From NCBI GenBank assembly GCA_900549005.1, contig URMT01000001.1, positions 1 to 53,933 of the forward strand: a stretch of 53,933 nucleotides of DNA. The letters run 5' to 3'. Positions within the stretch are counted from its first letter, which is position 1. The number at the start of each line of letters is the position of its first letter. Of the stretch, positions 16,842-26,089 are shown piece by piece. A model generated the notes under the pieces. That model was given only the letters and a program-made list of their open reading frames with translations. It ran no database searches and had not been told where the DNA came from. The stretch comes from an uncultured Eubacteriales bacterium. GTDB lineage: Bacteria; Bacillota; Clostridia; Christensenellales; Borkfalkiaceae. The translations under genes were made by a program, and so were the position numbers.

Positions 16842-16869
16842 CTTTTATACAGTCACGTCACATAACTTT

Positions 16870-19800
16870 TCAATTGAGTTCGGCTCCGCTTGTTTCAAGC
16901 GCTATTCCCTGAATATTACCGCTTATATCACGGTCTGTTATAACGGTAACCGTGATAACATTGTCACCATCTACAAGTGAAACTTCGCCCACGTCTACAT
17001 TCATAAACTGCTCCCATTGGGTATCGCCGTAAGACATATCGGCATTGCACTCAACCATTTTGCCGTTTACTGTAATTTCGTACACCTCGTCGAACGTGAA
17101 GTCGCCTTTTCGATAACATACGCTGAACCAGAGTTTTGCCGCACATTCCTTTGAAGCATTTATTCTGAATGTCACCGAAGCCCCGTTGTTGGTCGAGATA
17201 TTACCTATATAATTACCGTTTGCCGCAGGCATTCCGCCCGTGCCCGCACCGAGAGTAACGTTGTCGGCCAATACGCCGTCCGTCGCAGCTTTGAACTCGT
17301 AACGAACAGCCTCTGGCAACTCAGGTTCATCGGGCATATCAACCGCGGTGATAACAGAGTCGGCAGTTTCTACGGATATGCCCTGAATGTTGCCGCTTAT
17401 GTCGCGGTCGTTTGCTATCGATATGGTTATGGTATTCGTCCCTTCAACCAGCTCTATTTCCCCGAGAAGCACATCTTCGAACACTTCCCACTGAGTATTA
17501 TTGTTCGGCATAGCGGCGTTGCTTACCACCGGATTACCGTTCACAAGCAACGTGTATACGTCGCTGAACACGAAATCGCCCGCACGGTGACACACGGAGA
17601 AGTAAAGTTCCGCCGTGCACGCTTGCGTTGAATTGAGCGTAAACGTAACCGATGCGCCAACATTGCGCGCCATATTGCCGAGATAATTACTGCTCAGGGT
17701 GGGTGCCCCCTTAATACCGCCGCTCACCGACACGCCCGTTTGAAGCTGTCCGTTTCTGACTGCGGTGAAAATATACAAATCATCGTCGGGGTCTGGGTCA
17801 ACAGGCTCTGACTGTTCGGAAGGGGTTATTACCGACGCTTCGGAAGATACCGTAATCCCGCGGATATTGCCGCTCAAATCGGCGTCGCTTATCACAGTGA
17901 TTGTTATGACATTTTCGCCGGATTCAAGCTGCACTTGGCCGAGGAATACCGACATAAATTCTTCCCATAACGTTTCACCGCTTGACATATCGGCAGTACA
18001 TTCAACATCTTTGCCGTTTACGGTAAGTTTATAAACGTCCCTGAAATCAAACTCACCAGCACGGTAACATACGTTGAAATACATACCTGCAATACACTCT
18101 TCTGCGGAATTTATCCTGAATGTTACAGAAGCCCCCTTGTTTGTTGAAATATTTCCGATATAATCTCCGTTAGCCGCAGGAGTTCCGCCTGTTCCCGGAG
18201 CTACCTGTACATATTCGGCAAGAGCCCCTTCACTTACTGCCGGGATATCGTAAACAGTCCAAAACCTCGGGTCAGAAGTATCGGCCTGACCGGAATGGGC
18301 AGTAAGCTCAGCCGTTTCAGAACGCACCCGCAACCCCTGAATATTGCATCCTATAGAACCGTTGCCGCTTATTACTGTAAGTTTTATTACATTGGTTCCC
18401 TCCACAAGATTTACCTTGCCGAGCGCCACATATCTGAAAGTTTCCCAATTGTCGCCGCCTGACGGCATTGCCGCGCCACACTGCACGTTTTTGCCGTTGA
18501 CGGTAAGATTGAACGAATCGGAAAAGTTATACATATCTGCACGGACGCTGGCACCGAGATACAGTACTGCCTGACCGGCGGAATCGGCGTCTATCTGCCA
18601 AAGCATATATTGACCGATGCTGCCGCTTACCATACCGAAATAGCCGCCGTCGTTTACAACTATTCCAGAACTGTAAGTTATTCCTTCTCCGTCTGAGGCG
18701 TTGAAATCGTACGAAGTCCAATTTTCGTCACCGTACCCGGAAGGAGGATTTGCAAGCGTAGGCTGAGTGGCGCTGCGCAGGCGCAAAGCATTGATATTAT
18801 TGCCGCGTTCGTTGCTTACCTGAACGAGCTTTATTACGTTCGTCTGCCCTGCTTTAAGTTCCACACAACCGAGATTTACGTCTACGAAATCAACCCAACT
18901 GTCGTTTTCGTCTTCATACTCGATGAAATCGCCCCTGTTTTCAATCATTTCATCATTTACAAACACCGAAACAATATTTGTAAGCGAAGCATACCTGTTG
19001 GTTTTGCTTACCGAAATCACAAGGCTTGCCGTTGTATCCTCTTCCACCGTTACATAGAACGTTATGGCGGCGCCTACGTTGCACGAGAAATTACCTATAT
19101 AAGTTTCGGTTGCACCTTCTTCCTTAGACACCGACGGCATACTTACAGTCTGCGAGCCATCGGAATTGGTGACGGTGCCTTCTGAAAGAACCACCCTTTC
19201 GTCTTCCGCTTCAAAGGTATACACGGGATTGTCCTCTCCGCATTTATCTGCGCATACAGGGTCGTCGCAACCATAATCGGTACACTTGCCGCATATCGGA
19301 CAGGTATGTTCGCATATATGCACGGCTTCGTGCCCGAGACATTTATCGGCACAAGCAGGGTCGTCGCAATCAGGGTCGGTACACTTGCCGCATATCGGAC
19401 AGACGTGTTCGCACACGTGCTTTTCGCCGCCGCACGAATCAAGCGTAAGCGGCAGAATTATGGCAACCGCCACGAGCGCGACAGCCAGAACCGTTGCCGT
19501 AACGGCAATTATCTTCCTTTTAACAGTAAGCGCTTTCCACCTCTGCGCAAAGCCTTTGCGCCCTTGTCCGCCGTGGTTGTCTTTTCCTCCGCCTTCACCG
19601 CTGCCCGGGTCACCGGAAGCTCCCGAACCGCCGCCTTCGCCGAACTGTCCGTTGCTCTGCATATTGACCGTATTCGCGCTTGCCTTTACCTTTTTATCTT
19701 GCTGAATTGCCAGATATTTTTTCCCGAACATCCCGGACGATACAATAAAACCGACTATCGTCATCAGCAAGCAGATGACAGTAAGGGCCACGCTTACAGC

Positions 19801-22767
19801 CTGCGCCGCAGTTAAAGCTATCTGCCACGAAGGCGTGATATCGATAAAGCGGGTATTTGCCGTTACCCCGTTCATCGCATTGGAATTGAGCTGGTTATAC
19901 AATATGCGGTGGCAGGCTTCACGTATGGCAAGACATACGGTTGCATTATCTTTATAATCGTCCCACGCTTTATTGTTTCCGCCGTGCATCCAGAAATCCT
20001 GTCCTGCAACCACAGCGGCGGCCATCGCCTTCGGAGTTATTTCGTGAGTGGAAACTGCGGCGTCCGTTATTGTTATTCCCGTAAATCCCCACTCTTCGCG
20101 CAAAACGCCAGTAAGCAGTCCGCTGTGTCCGCCTGACCATATGCAGCCCACGCGATTATGCGAGGTCATAATTCCGTTTGCACCGCCTTCGACTACTCCG
20201 CCTTCAAACGCCTTTAAATAAATTTCGCGGATACTTTGTTCATTTGCCCATACGGTGCCGCCATAGCGATTGCGCTCCTGGTCGTTAAGAACAAGGTGTT
20301 TTGCAAATACTATTACTCCCTTAGACTGCAACCCCGCAGTTTCGGCGGCGAACATCTTTCCCGAAAGGAAACCGTCTTCTGAGTAATATTCAAAATTCCT
20401 GCCCGAATATGCCGTACGGTGAATACCCGCGCCGGGGCCATATATTCCTGTGTACCCCGAGTGAAGCATTTCCAGCCCAAATGCCTTGCCGACCTCGTTT
20501 ACGAGTGAAACATCAAACGTGGACGCAAGCAATTGCTGAGAAGGAAAACACATAAGCGAGTTAAGTCCCGCGGCTATTTCGCCCTTTATGCCCGCAGGGC
20601 CATCCCCGGCCTTACATTCAGGCGAGCCTATTTCCGATATACCTACAATGCGGCAATACCCGTATGTGAGCAACATATTCTGTTGTTCCCACGTAAGTTG
20701 ATTTAAAAGGTCCTGCCACTTTTCGTTATTAAAATCAAGCCCGCTCAGCATCGAAAGGGCGAGCGCGCCTTCCTCGGCCGTAACAGTACCGTAAACGGGC
20801 ATTTCGTCGCCCTCTTTTACTGCAACGTCAGCGCCGTACTGCATATCTTTCACCATCTGCTCGTTGACGCATTTCATTTCTACGGCAGAAGGATATGTAC
20901 CGTTCCAATCGCTGCGCGAAAGATACGTTATCTTTTGGTCGGCCGTGCCGCCATACAAATTCACGTCGGCGTTGTCGAACCTGTTTTTTATCGGCTCACC
21001 GGTAACGGAGCTGACCGAATACGTTTCAAAATCATCTTCTTCCACGGATATGCGGCAGGCAAAATCGGCGTTGCCGTTATCGTCCATTCTTCCCGACGTG
21101 CTTTCAGGACTGAATCCTTTTGCCGCCAATATATTGTTCAGCGCATCGTGAGCGTCAGTGCCGACAGCAAGATAATAGTCGCCCTTTTCAACAATATAAG
21201 TTCCTTTATTATAACTATCATAAGTCTTAAAATCTTCACCCTTTACGGTAACGGTCAGCGTTTGCGAATCTCCAGGGGCCAGACTTTCAGTCTTTGAAAA
21301 ACCTGCCAGCTCTACCGCCGACTTTTCTATTCCGTTTTCCTTATCGTAATCGGTATACGGTTTTTGAAGATAAACCTGCAAAACTTCCTTGCCGGAATAT
21401 GTATCCCCGGAATTGGTTATTTTTAACGAAACTTCAAAGTCCCCGTCCTTTGGCGTCACGGAAAAATCACTGTACTCAAAGTCCGTATAAGAAAGTCCGT
21501 AACCAAAGGTAAACGCAACCTCATCAGAGTAATTCCAGCTTCCGTCACCCGCGCATACGCCTTTGGCGGAACCTGCATTGCCATTTCCCGTAACGTAATC
21601 TTCATATCTCGTTTCATAATAACGATAGCCGACGTATATGCCTTCCTGGTAGACAAGATACTTTGTGTTGTGCGTCATCGCATCGTCGGCGGGCACGCTT
21701 CCCGTTTGGGTAAAAGTATAATCCCCGAAGTTTTCGACAGCAGGGGCAGAATCGTTATCATATGCAAACGTATCGACGAGATGTCCGGAAGGAGTAACCG
21801 CACCGGAAAGCAAATTTGCGACCTGCGCATACGACGCACTGCCGCCCATTCCTACCCAGGCACAGGCATCTATATCCATTTCGGCTATATGTTTCATCTG
21901 AATAGGATTCGCCGTATTTATTAGAAGCACGATGCTGTCAATTTCGCCTGACTTTTTAAGCTCCGACAATCTGTTCAGAACATCATATTCCTCTTCCGAA
22001 AGGTCAAGATAATTATCGTCAAGACATTCGGTATCGGCAAAATTCGTATCGCCGTCTTCGCTTGTATAGCGCGTTATTACCATTACCGCCGCGTCGCCGT
22101 ATTCGGAAATGCCGGCTGTAACCGCACCCGCCGAAGTAGAATCAAGCGTCGTCCACGGTATTTCGCGAATTCGATACTCCCAATAGTTCTGGTCGCCTAC
22201 CTCGTCTTTGACGTCAAGCACCTGATAGCCGTAATTGCCTATGAGCAGATTGTACGCATTCCAAAGTTTTGAATTTACTTCTATCCCTTTGCCTTCGATT
22301 TCAGATTTTAAAGTAGAACTTGTATTTATCCCCACATAACCCGAGCCGCCGCCCCCAATTATGTATTTTTGCGTTGCCGCACCGAACAAACTTATTTTAC
22401 TCCCCTGTGAAAGAGGAAGCGCTCCGTTGTTCCATAACAGGACAGTCCCTTCCGATGCCGCCTGCTCGGCAACTTTCAATGAGTTGTTGCGCATAGCCTG
22501 ATTATCATAACTTCCATCGCCAAGATAATAATCCGACTTATAATATTCACTGTCCTGCCCTTCTTCGTCAACGGTAACTTTCTTCTGAGTTTCGACGTTG
22601 AATATAGTATTTATGTTGGCGCTGTATTTGTTTGCAAAAGAACCGCCCACAAAAGCAATTATCATTAAAATTGCAAAAAATCCCGCAGCAAGCCCCCACA
22701 AACCCTTATCAAAAATTTTGCGCAAGCGCGCAAGTTTGCCGTTGCCGTCATAGTTAAATCTTTTCAT
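16870..22767 (-). CDS. Membrane-anchored permuted GH3 glycosidase with Cys-rich and five CBM-like domains
   Basis: The protein has about 1965 aa. An N-terminal anchor (26-52) is followed by the GH3 C-domain, an Fn3-like domain (to about 560), and only then the (beta/alpha)8 part ('GIYGPGAGIHRT' near 776, 'KHLVLNDQE' near 824, 'GITITDAAV' with nucleophile Asp near 903). This is the domain-swapped GH3 order. A second helix (about 983-1010), a Gly/Ser-rich linker and a third helix (1085-1110) follow. Then come two copies of a 'CEH-x-CPICGKCTD' Cys/His repeat (1113-1183) and five beta-sandwich units of about 150 aa (1183-1967). Three helices place catalytic and binding parts outside and the linker inside. 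It should remove beta-linked sugars at the cell surface. I chose ATG 22767 (GGGGGA upstream), overlapping the preceding gene; GTG 22773 is an alternative. Confidence 0.85.
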   Translation of the reverse strand: MKRFNYDGNGKLARLRKIFDKGLWGLAAGFFAILMIIAFVGGSFANKYSANINTIFNVETQKKVTVDEEGQDSEYYKSDYYLGDGSYDNQAMRNNSLKVAEQAASEGTVLLWNNGALPLSQGSKISLFGAATQKYIIGGGGSGYVGINTSSTLKSEIEGKGIEVNSKLWNAYNLLIGNYGYQVLDVKDEVGDQNYWEYRIREIPWTTLDSTSAGAVTAGISEYGDAAVMVITRYTSEDGDTNFADTECLDDNYLDLSEEEYDVLNRLSELKKSGEIDSIVLLINTANPIQMKHIAEMDIDACAWVGMGGSASYAQVANLLSGAVTPSGHLVDTFAYDNDSAPAVENFGDYTFTQTGSVPADDAMTHNTKYLVYQEGIYVGYRYYETRYEDYVTGNGNAGSAKGVCAGDGSWNYSDEVAFTFGYGLSYTDFEYSDFSVTPKDGDFEVSLKITNSGDTYSGKEVLQVYLQKPYTDYDKENGIEKSAVELAGFSKTESLAPGDSQTLTVTVKGEDFKTYDSYNKGTYIVEKGDYYLAVGTDAHDALNNILAAKGFSPESTSGRMDDNGNADFACRISVEEDDFETYSVSSVTGEPIKNRFDNADVNLYGGTADQKITYLSRSDWNGTYPSAVEMKCVNEQMVKDMQYGADVAVKEGDEMPVYGTVTAEEGALALSMLSGLDFNNEKWQDLLNQLTWEQQNMLLTYGYCRIVGISEIGSPECKAGDGPAGIKGEIAAGLNSLMCFPSQQLLASTFDVSLVNEVGKAFGLEMLHSGYTGIYGPGAGIHRTAYSGRNFEYYSEDGFLSGKMFAAETAGLQSKGVIVFAKHLVLNDQERNRYGGTVWANEQSIREIYLKAFEGGVVEGGANGIMTSHNRVGCIWSGGHSGLLTGVLREEWGFTGITITDAAVSTHEITPKAMAAAVVAGQDFWMHGGNNKAWDDYKDNATVCLAIREACHRILYNQLNSNAMNGVTANTRFIDITPSWQIALTAAQAVSVALTVICLLMTIVGFIVSSGMFGKKYLAIQQDKKVKASANTVNMQSNGQFGEGGGSGASGDPGSGEGGGKDNHGGQGRKGFAQRWKALTVKRKIIAVTATVLAVALVAVAIILPLTLDSCGGEKHVCEHVCPICGKCTDPDCDDPACADKCLGHEAVHICEHTCPICGKCTDYGCDDPVCADKCGEDNPVYTFEAEDERVVLSEGTVTNSDGSQTVSMPSVSKEEGATETYIGNFSCNVGAAITFYVTVEEDTTASLVISVSKTNRYASLTNIVSVFVNDEMIENRGDFIEYEDENDSWVDFVDVNLGCVELKAGQTNVIKLVQVSNERGNNINALRLRSATQPTLANPPSGYGDENWTSYDFNASDGEGITYSSGIVVNDGGYFGMVSGSIGQYMLWQIDADSAGQAVLYLGASVRADMYNFSDSFNLTVNGKNVQCGAAMPSGGDNWETFRYVALGKVNLVEGTNVIKLTVISGNGSIGCNIQGLRVRSETAELTAHSGQADTSDPRFWTVYDIPAVSEGALAEYVQVAPGTGGTPAANGDYIGNISTNKGASVTFRINSAEECIAGMYFNVCYRAGEFDFRDVYKLTVNGKDVECTADMSSGETLWEEFMSVFLGQVQLESGENVITITVISDADLSGNIRGITVSSEASVITPSEQSEPVDPDPDDDLYIFTAVRNGQLQTGVSVSGGIKGAPTLSSNYLGNMARNVGASVTFTLNSTQACTAELYFSVCHRAGDFVFSDVYTLLVNGNPVVSNAAMPNNNTQWEVFEDVLLGEIELVEGTNTITISIANDRDISGNIQGISVETADSVITAVDMPDEPELPEAVRYEFKAATDGVLADNVTLGAGTGGMPAANGNYIGNISTNNGASVTFRINASKECAAKLWFSVCYRKGDFTFDEVYEITVNGKMVECNADMSYGDTQWEQFMNVDVGEVSLVDGDNVITVTVITDRDISGNIQGIALETSGAELN
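16873..19225 (-). repeat. Five tandem carbohydrate-binding-like domain repeats
   Basis: Units begin at about residues 1183, 1345, 1500, 1660 and 1815 of the GH3 protein. Units 3-5 are closest to one another, each with 'NYIGNISTN-x-GASVTFRIN'-type and 'VN-x-G-D-N-V-I-T-V-T-V' segments. Units 1 and 2 are more diverged. The order suggests recent duplication toward the C-terminus. Confidence 0.75.
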
Positions 22768-23023
22768 CAGCACTTTCCCCCGTCATCATTTTTTTGCGCG
22801 TTATCGCCATAGCAACGAAACAACCCGCAGCACACAAAGCAAACACCAAATCAAGAACAAATATAAGCATCTGCCACCAGGTACCAAAGGGCGACGCCGA
22901 ATAACTTGTCTGTGCCGCTATCCTGTCAAGAATCATCCAGGCGACGATAAACCCTGCCGTCAGGTAAAATACCAGAATGCAGAAAGCTCCGCCTAAAATA
23001 CCCCAACGAAATTTTTTTGCCAT
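22754..23023 (-). CDS. Small two-helix membrane protein preceding GH3
   Basis: The 89-aa protein begins 'MAKKFRWGILGG' and has two hydrophobic helices (about 8-35 and 50-75) with a short outside loop and a charged tail. I do not recognise the family. AAGGAGG lies just upstream of two adjacent ATGs, of which the one at 23023 has the better spacing. The last codons overlap the start of the 1965-aa GH3 gene, so the two are translationally coupled and probably act together in the membrane, for example as an anchor or assembly partner. A small membrane protein also sits directly after a GH3 gene at 33534-33965. Confidence 0.75.
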   Translation of the reverse strand: MAKKFRWGILGGAFCILVFYLTAGFIVAWMILDRIAAQTSYSASPFGTWWQMLIFVLDLVFALCAAGCFVAMAITRKKMMTGESADEKI

Positions 23024-23086
23024 CATAATCCTCCTTGTTTTTTTGGGCGCGACTACGATTACATAACCTTCCGCGCCCTTGAAAGA

Positions 23087-23116
23087 AGTATATTTCACTG
23101 TCAGGCGAACCGTCAA
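23087..23116 (-). promoter_or_regulatory. Promoter of module 1 GH3 operon
   Basis: On the minus strand TTGACG (23111-23116), an 18-bp spacer and TATACT (23087-23092) lie downstream of a tandem LytTR-type repeat and upstream of the small membrane protein gene. Confidence 0.7.
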
Positions 23117-23125
23117 TGGGTATTT

Positions 23126-23155
23126 CACATTCGTTGTTTTATTGTGCTTATTCGT
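23126..23155 (-). promoter_or_regulatory. Tandem LytTR-type binding repeats, class A
   Basis: Minus-strand ACGAATAAG-N12-ACGAATGTG, two 9-bp direct repeats 21 bp apart, end nine bases before the -35 box. The distal copy overlaps the end of the kinase gene. The same pattern precedes the module 1 regulator gene. Confidence 0.7.
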
Positions 23156-24497
23156 GAATATTTTCGTCGGGAGAAGGTATGAGGATGTTCAGGCTGAAAA
23201 CGTCTCCTTCCACGGAAAAGGTCATATTGCCTCCGTATTTTTCAGCTATAAGATTTATACTTTTCAGGCCGTACCCGTGCAATCCGCCATCTTTCTTCGT
23301 TGTCTGAATAACGCCGTCAACCGCGCAGATATCCCCTGAAAACGTATTTATTATTTCTATTAAAGTAAATTTATGAACAGAGCGTACCGAAAGCCCTATC
23401 ATTCGCTTTTCCGGCTCTTCTATTTTTATGGCCGCCTCTATCGCATTATCCAACGCATTGCCGAACAAAGCATAGATATCGGAATCTGAAATAAAACCGA
23501 GTTTTTTACCATCGGCAACACAGGTAAATACAATTTCATTTTTATTGCAACGCAAATTTTTTTCCGTAAGAATGGTATCAAGAATTTCGTTGCCCGTCTT
23601 TATCATAAGGTCGTGAAACGTTATTTGTTTTTCAATTTCATCGAGTGCTTCTCCCGGAAGGCCTTTATCGCGACCTATTCCGCGAATCTGATGCTTCATA
23701 TCGTGACACCTTATATTGAAAAGCTCCATATTATCTTTAAACAATTCATATTGCTTTTTGTTCTGTTCCCAAAGCTGCTTTGTAAACGCCAGTTCGTTTT
23801 CAAGTTTTTTCTGCCTTATCTGCCCGTACTGAACAAACAAAAGCAAAAAACAGCACAGGCAATTGGACGCGTATATGATGAGCCCCGGAACAAATTCTGT
23901 GCCTTCACTGTTATACACATACCCTGCATTCAGAACTATATCCACTATTAGCCCGAGCGCGACAAGAAAAAGTGTAATTCTGCTCTTTATTTCAATCGTG
24001 CCCGTCTTTTTTATCTGCCTGCCGAAAACCATATAAAAAGCGCCGTAACAGACATAAAAACACAACAAATATATCAGCGCGTATATTATCTGCTCTTCCG
24101 ACAATTCCGAAAAAATAATTGTCGCAGAATCATACATACCGAATATCGGCAATGAATTGCGGATGCAGAGCACCAGAACCAAATTTGAAAGTTCGTATGC
24201 GGCGTGTTGCACGGTATATGCAGCCAGACCGCAAAAAATAATGTTTACCGCGGGCTCCTGATAGCAAAAAGCCATCATCAAAACCGACACGGCAAACAAC
24301 GTAAAAAACATAAAACACGAATATACGAAATTATTTATCTCTGACGGAAAAACCACGCTGACCGCAAGCACCACCACTATGTATGCCGCTAAGCGAAGAG
24401 CAAAACGGCTGCGCTTTTTCAGATGGCACGTACACAATATTTCGGCTATGATTATTTCTACGGCAAATAATATTTTGTTCAAAAAAATATTACTCAT
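23148..24497 (-). CDS. GHKL sensor histidine kinase (module 1)
   Basis: This protein of about 449 aa has six or seven N-terminal transmembrane helices, a coiled linker, the H-box 'NIRCHDMKHQI', the N-box 'NALDNAIEAAIK' and the G-box 'GLHGYGLKSINLIAEKYGG'. This layout is that of AgrC/LytS-like kinases of Gram-positive bacteria, which sense peptides or envelope signals and phosphorylate a LytTR regulator. ATG at 24497 overlaps the response regulator stop (ATGAGTAA) and has GGAGG eight bases upstream; an ATG six bases earlier is too close to that site. No agrB/agrD-like peptide genes are nearby, so the ligand may be a sugar product or envelope state instead. Confidence 0.9.
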   Translation of the reverse strand: MSNIFLNKILFAVEIIIAEILCTCHLKKRSRFALRLAAYIVVVLAVSVVFPSEINNFVYSCFMFFTLFAVSVLMMAFCYQEPAVNIIFCGLAAYTVQHAAYELSNLVLVLCIRNSLPIFGMYDSATIIFSELSEEQIIYALIYLLCFYVCYGAFYMVFGRQIKKTGTIEIKSRITLFLVALGLIVDIVLNAGYVYNSEGTEFVPGLIIYASNCLCCFLLLFVQYGQIRQKKLENELAFTKQLWEQNKKQYELFKDNMELFNIRCHDMKHQIRGIGRDKGLPGEALDEIEKQITFHDLMIKTGNEILDTILTEKNLRCNKNEIVFTCVADGKKLGFISDSDIYALFGNALDNAIEAAIKIEEPEKRMIGLSVRSVHKFTLIEIINTFSGDICAVDGVIQTTKKDGGLHGYGLKSINLIAEKYGGNMTFSVEGDVFSLNILIPSPDENIHE

Positions 24498-25221
24498 TGC
24501 CATCTCCTCCTTCGCCGGACATATACATATTGAGTTTTTTCAAAAATTCATTGCGTTTCAAATGAGAAATCTGCAATTCATCCCCGTCTACCGACAAAGC
24601 AAAGCCGCTTATCCCTGTAACATACCTTAAATTAACCAGATAACACCTGTTGCACAGTTCAAAGGGAAGCCCTTTTAAATCTTCCTGAACTTTCTGCATA
24701 CTTCCGAACGATTCAAAATTGCCGTTTACCGTATGGTATGTGATTTTATGTCCCATAACCTCGATATACTTTATATCAGACGAAGATATTCTGCGCTTTC
24801 CGTAATGCGTTACAGATACCCATAAATCCTTGCTCCGACGCGTTTTCAGCCTTTTCAATGCTCTGCTGAGCCTTACCGAGAAGCTGTAATACGTAAACGG
24901 CTTGACCATAAAATCGAATGCTTCAACTTCATATCCCTGTACGGCGAACTGTGCCATATTTGTTACAAAAATAACCATTATGTTATCGTCAAGCGCACGC
25001 AGCTTGCGGACCGTATCCAATCCGTTCATCCCGGTGAGTTCTATATCCATCAGCACTATATCAAAACCCGCATAGCTGTCAATAAAACTTTCGCCGTCAG
25101 AATAGCATTCTGTTTCAAACAAAACAGAATTTTCATAAGCGTATTTATTAAAAAATGAAATTAACTTTTTTGCCGCTTCCTGCTCATCTTCAACTATGGC
25201 TACTCTTATTTTATCTCCCAT
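24490..25221 (-). CDS. LytTR family response regulator (module 1)
   Basis: This 243-aa protein has a receiver domain with acidic pocket 'VEDE', phospho-acceptor Asp59 in 'VLMDIELTGMNG' and the 'FVTN' and 'VKPF' switch residues, then a LytTR DNA-binding domain ('ISSSDIKYIEVMGHKITYH' to 'CNRCYLVNLRYV'). ATG at 25221 is preceded by AGGAG. It is first in a two-gene operon with its kinase. Class A tandem repeats lie upstream of both its own promoter and the GH3 operon promoter, so it probably activates both. Confidence 0.92.
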   Translation of the reverse strand: MGDKIRVAIVEDEQEAAKKLISFFNKYAYENSVLFETECYSDGESFIDSYAGFDIVLMDIELTGMNGLDTVRKLRALDDNIMVIFVTNMAQFAVQGYEVEAFDFMVKPFTYYSFSVRLSRALKRLKTRRSKDLWVSVTHYGKRRISSSDIKYIEVMGHKITYHTVNGNFESFGSMQKVQEDLKGLPFELCNRCYLVNLRYVTGISGFALSVDGDELQISHLKRNEFLKKLNMYMSGEGGDGNE

Positions 25222-25255
25222 AATCTTTGCTCCTGTTATATCATACCCCACTTTA

Positions 25256-25284
25256 ATTTTATATCTGACGAAGCCCGAAGTCAA
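25256..25284 (-). promoter_or_regulatory. Promoter of module 1 two-component operon
   Basis: On the minus strand TTGACT (25279-25284), a 17-bp spacer and TAAAAT (25256-25261) lie about 35 bases upstream of the regulator start. Confidence 0.7.
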
Positions 25285-25292
25285 TACCCATT

Positions 25293-25322
25293 CATATTCG
25301 TGCATTTAAGCTGCACATTCGT
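25293..25322 (-). promoter_or_regulatory. Tandem LytTR-type binding repeats, class A
   Basis: Minus-strand ACGAATGTG-N12-ACGAATATG, 21 bp apart, with eight bases between the proximal copy and the -35 box. It is nearly identical to the pair at 23126-23155. Bases 25323-25503 show nothing else. Confidence 0.7.
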
Positions 25323-25503
25323 TAAGCGGTACGCGCATTTTTAGTACATCGAACAAAATTCACAACAGCGCCGTTGATTGAAAACCGCGCAAAAGAAAAA
25401 GAACTTTGTCAAAGCAAAGTCCGACCGGGTGTATTTATTGCTTACGATTATATTAAAGATTATGCGGCGACGCATATTACGTTAAAATGTCGGACGCAGT
25501 TTT

Positions 25504-25710
25504 TTATGACTGCGCAAAATACTGCCGCACCAGCTCTTTGCCGCCGCGCTTTGCCACAACGCCGCCTTCGATTAAATATGCTTCGTCGCACAGCGCCTCG
25601 GCACAGCGCACGTCGTGGGTGATGGTTACCATAGTATTGACCGACTGCTGTTGCAGCAGGCACATCTTTGCATAAAGCCCGCCCCCGGCTTCGGCATTAC
25701 AATAATTTCC
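25504..25710 (-). pseudogene. Remnant of an ABC transporter ATPase (C-terminal end)
   Basis: About 68 codons on the minus strand read like the end of an ABC ATPase: a degenerate D-loop-like 'EAGGGLYAKM', the H-loop 'MVTITHDV' and 'EALCDEAYLIEGGVV'. The frame is closed by TAA at its upstream edge and has no Walker A, signature motif or plausible start. It is a 5'-truncated relic, not a functional gene. Confidence 0.6.
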
Positions 25711-25741
25711 TTAACAGCATATAAAAACCGCCGCTGTATTA

Positions 25742-25777
25742 TTGACAAATATCTATATGATATGTATAATATAGATA
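25742..25777 (+). promoter_or_regulatory. Consensus promoter overlapped by ArsR-type operator
   Basis: TTGACA (25742-25747), a 17-bp spacer and TATAAT (25765-25770) form a perfect-consensus promoter. A 9-bp perfect inverted repeat, TATCTATAT (25750-25758) and ATATAGATA (25769-25777) with a 10-bp gap, covers the -10 region, so binding there would block transcription. The ArsR protein encoded next is the obvious candidate repressor. Confidence 0.8.
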
Positions 25778-25798
25778 ATCTTAAATATGAGGAAAACT

Positions 25799-26086
25799 AT
25801 GGACACCTGCGACTACGCTAAAATATTTAAAGCGCTGGGAGATGAAACGCGCATCAAAATCTTTGAAATGTTGCGCGGCGGCGAGCTGTGCGCGTGTAAA
25901 ATTCTTGAAAATCTGAATATTACCCAGCCCACGCTCTCCCATCATATGAAGATACTTTGCGACTGCGGAATAGTTACGGCGCGGAAAGATTGGAAGTGGA
26001 CGTACTATTCTTTGAACTGCGCCCTTTTGAGCGAACTCATAACCTATTTGGGCGATACCAAATGCAGAAAAACTACGGAGGAATAA
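25799..26086 (+). CDS. ArsR family winged-helix repressor
   Basis: This 95-aa protein has the ArsR/SmtB layout: 'KIFKALGDETRIKIFEML' in the N-terminal helices, 'GGELCACKILENLNITQPTLSHHMKIL' as the helix-turn-helix with the 'CAC' metal-site pattern ahead of it, and 'GIVTARKDWKWTYYSL' as the wing. The 'ELCACKIL' cysteines resemble the ELCVCDL type that senses As(III) or Cd(II)-like soft metals. ATG at 25799 has GAGGAAAA upstream; an ATG at 25787 lacks a binding site. It is first in a three-gene operon with two small Cys-rich proteins and probably represses its own promoter through the palindrome at 25750-25777. Confidence 0.9.
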   Translation: MDTCDYAKIFKALGDETRIKIFEMLRGGELCACKILENLNITQPTLSHHMKILCDCGIVTARKDWKWTYYSLNCALLSELITYLGDTKCRKTTEE

Positions 26087-26089
26087 ACT

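Noticed and set aside
22754..25221. Quorum-sensing agr locus
   Set aside because: The kinase and regulator resemble AgrC and AgrA, but no AgrB protease or AgrD peptide gene was found around any of the three pairs.
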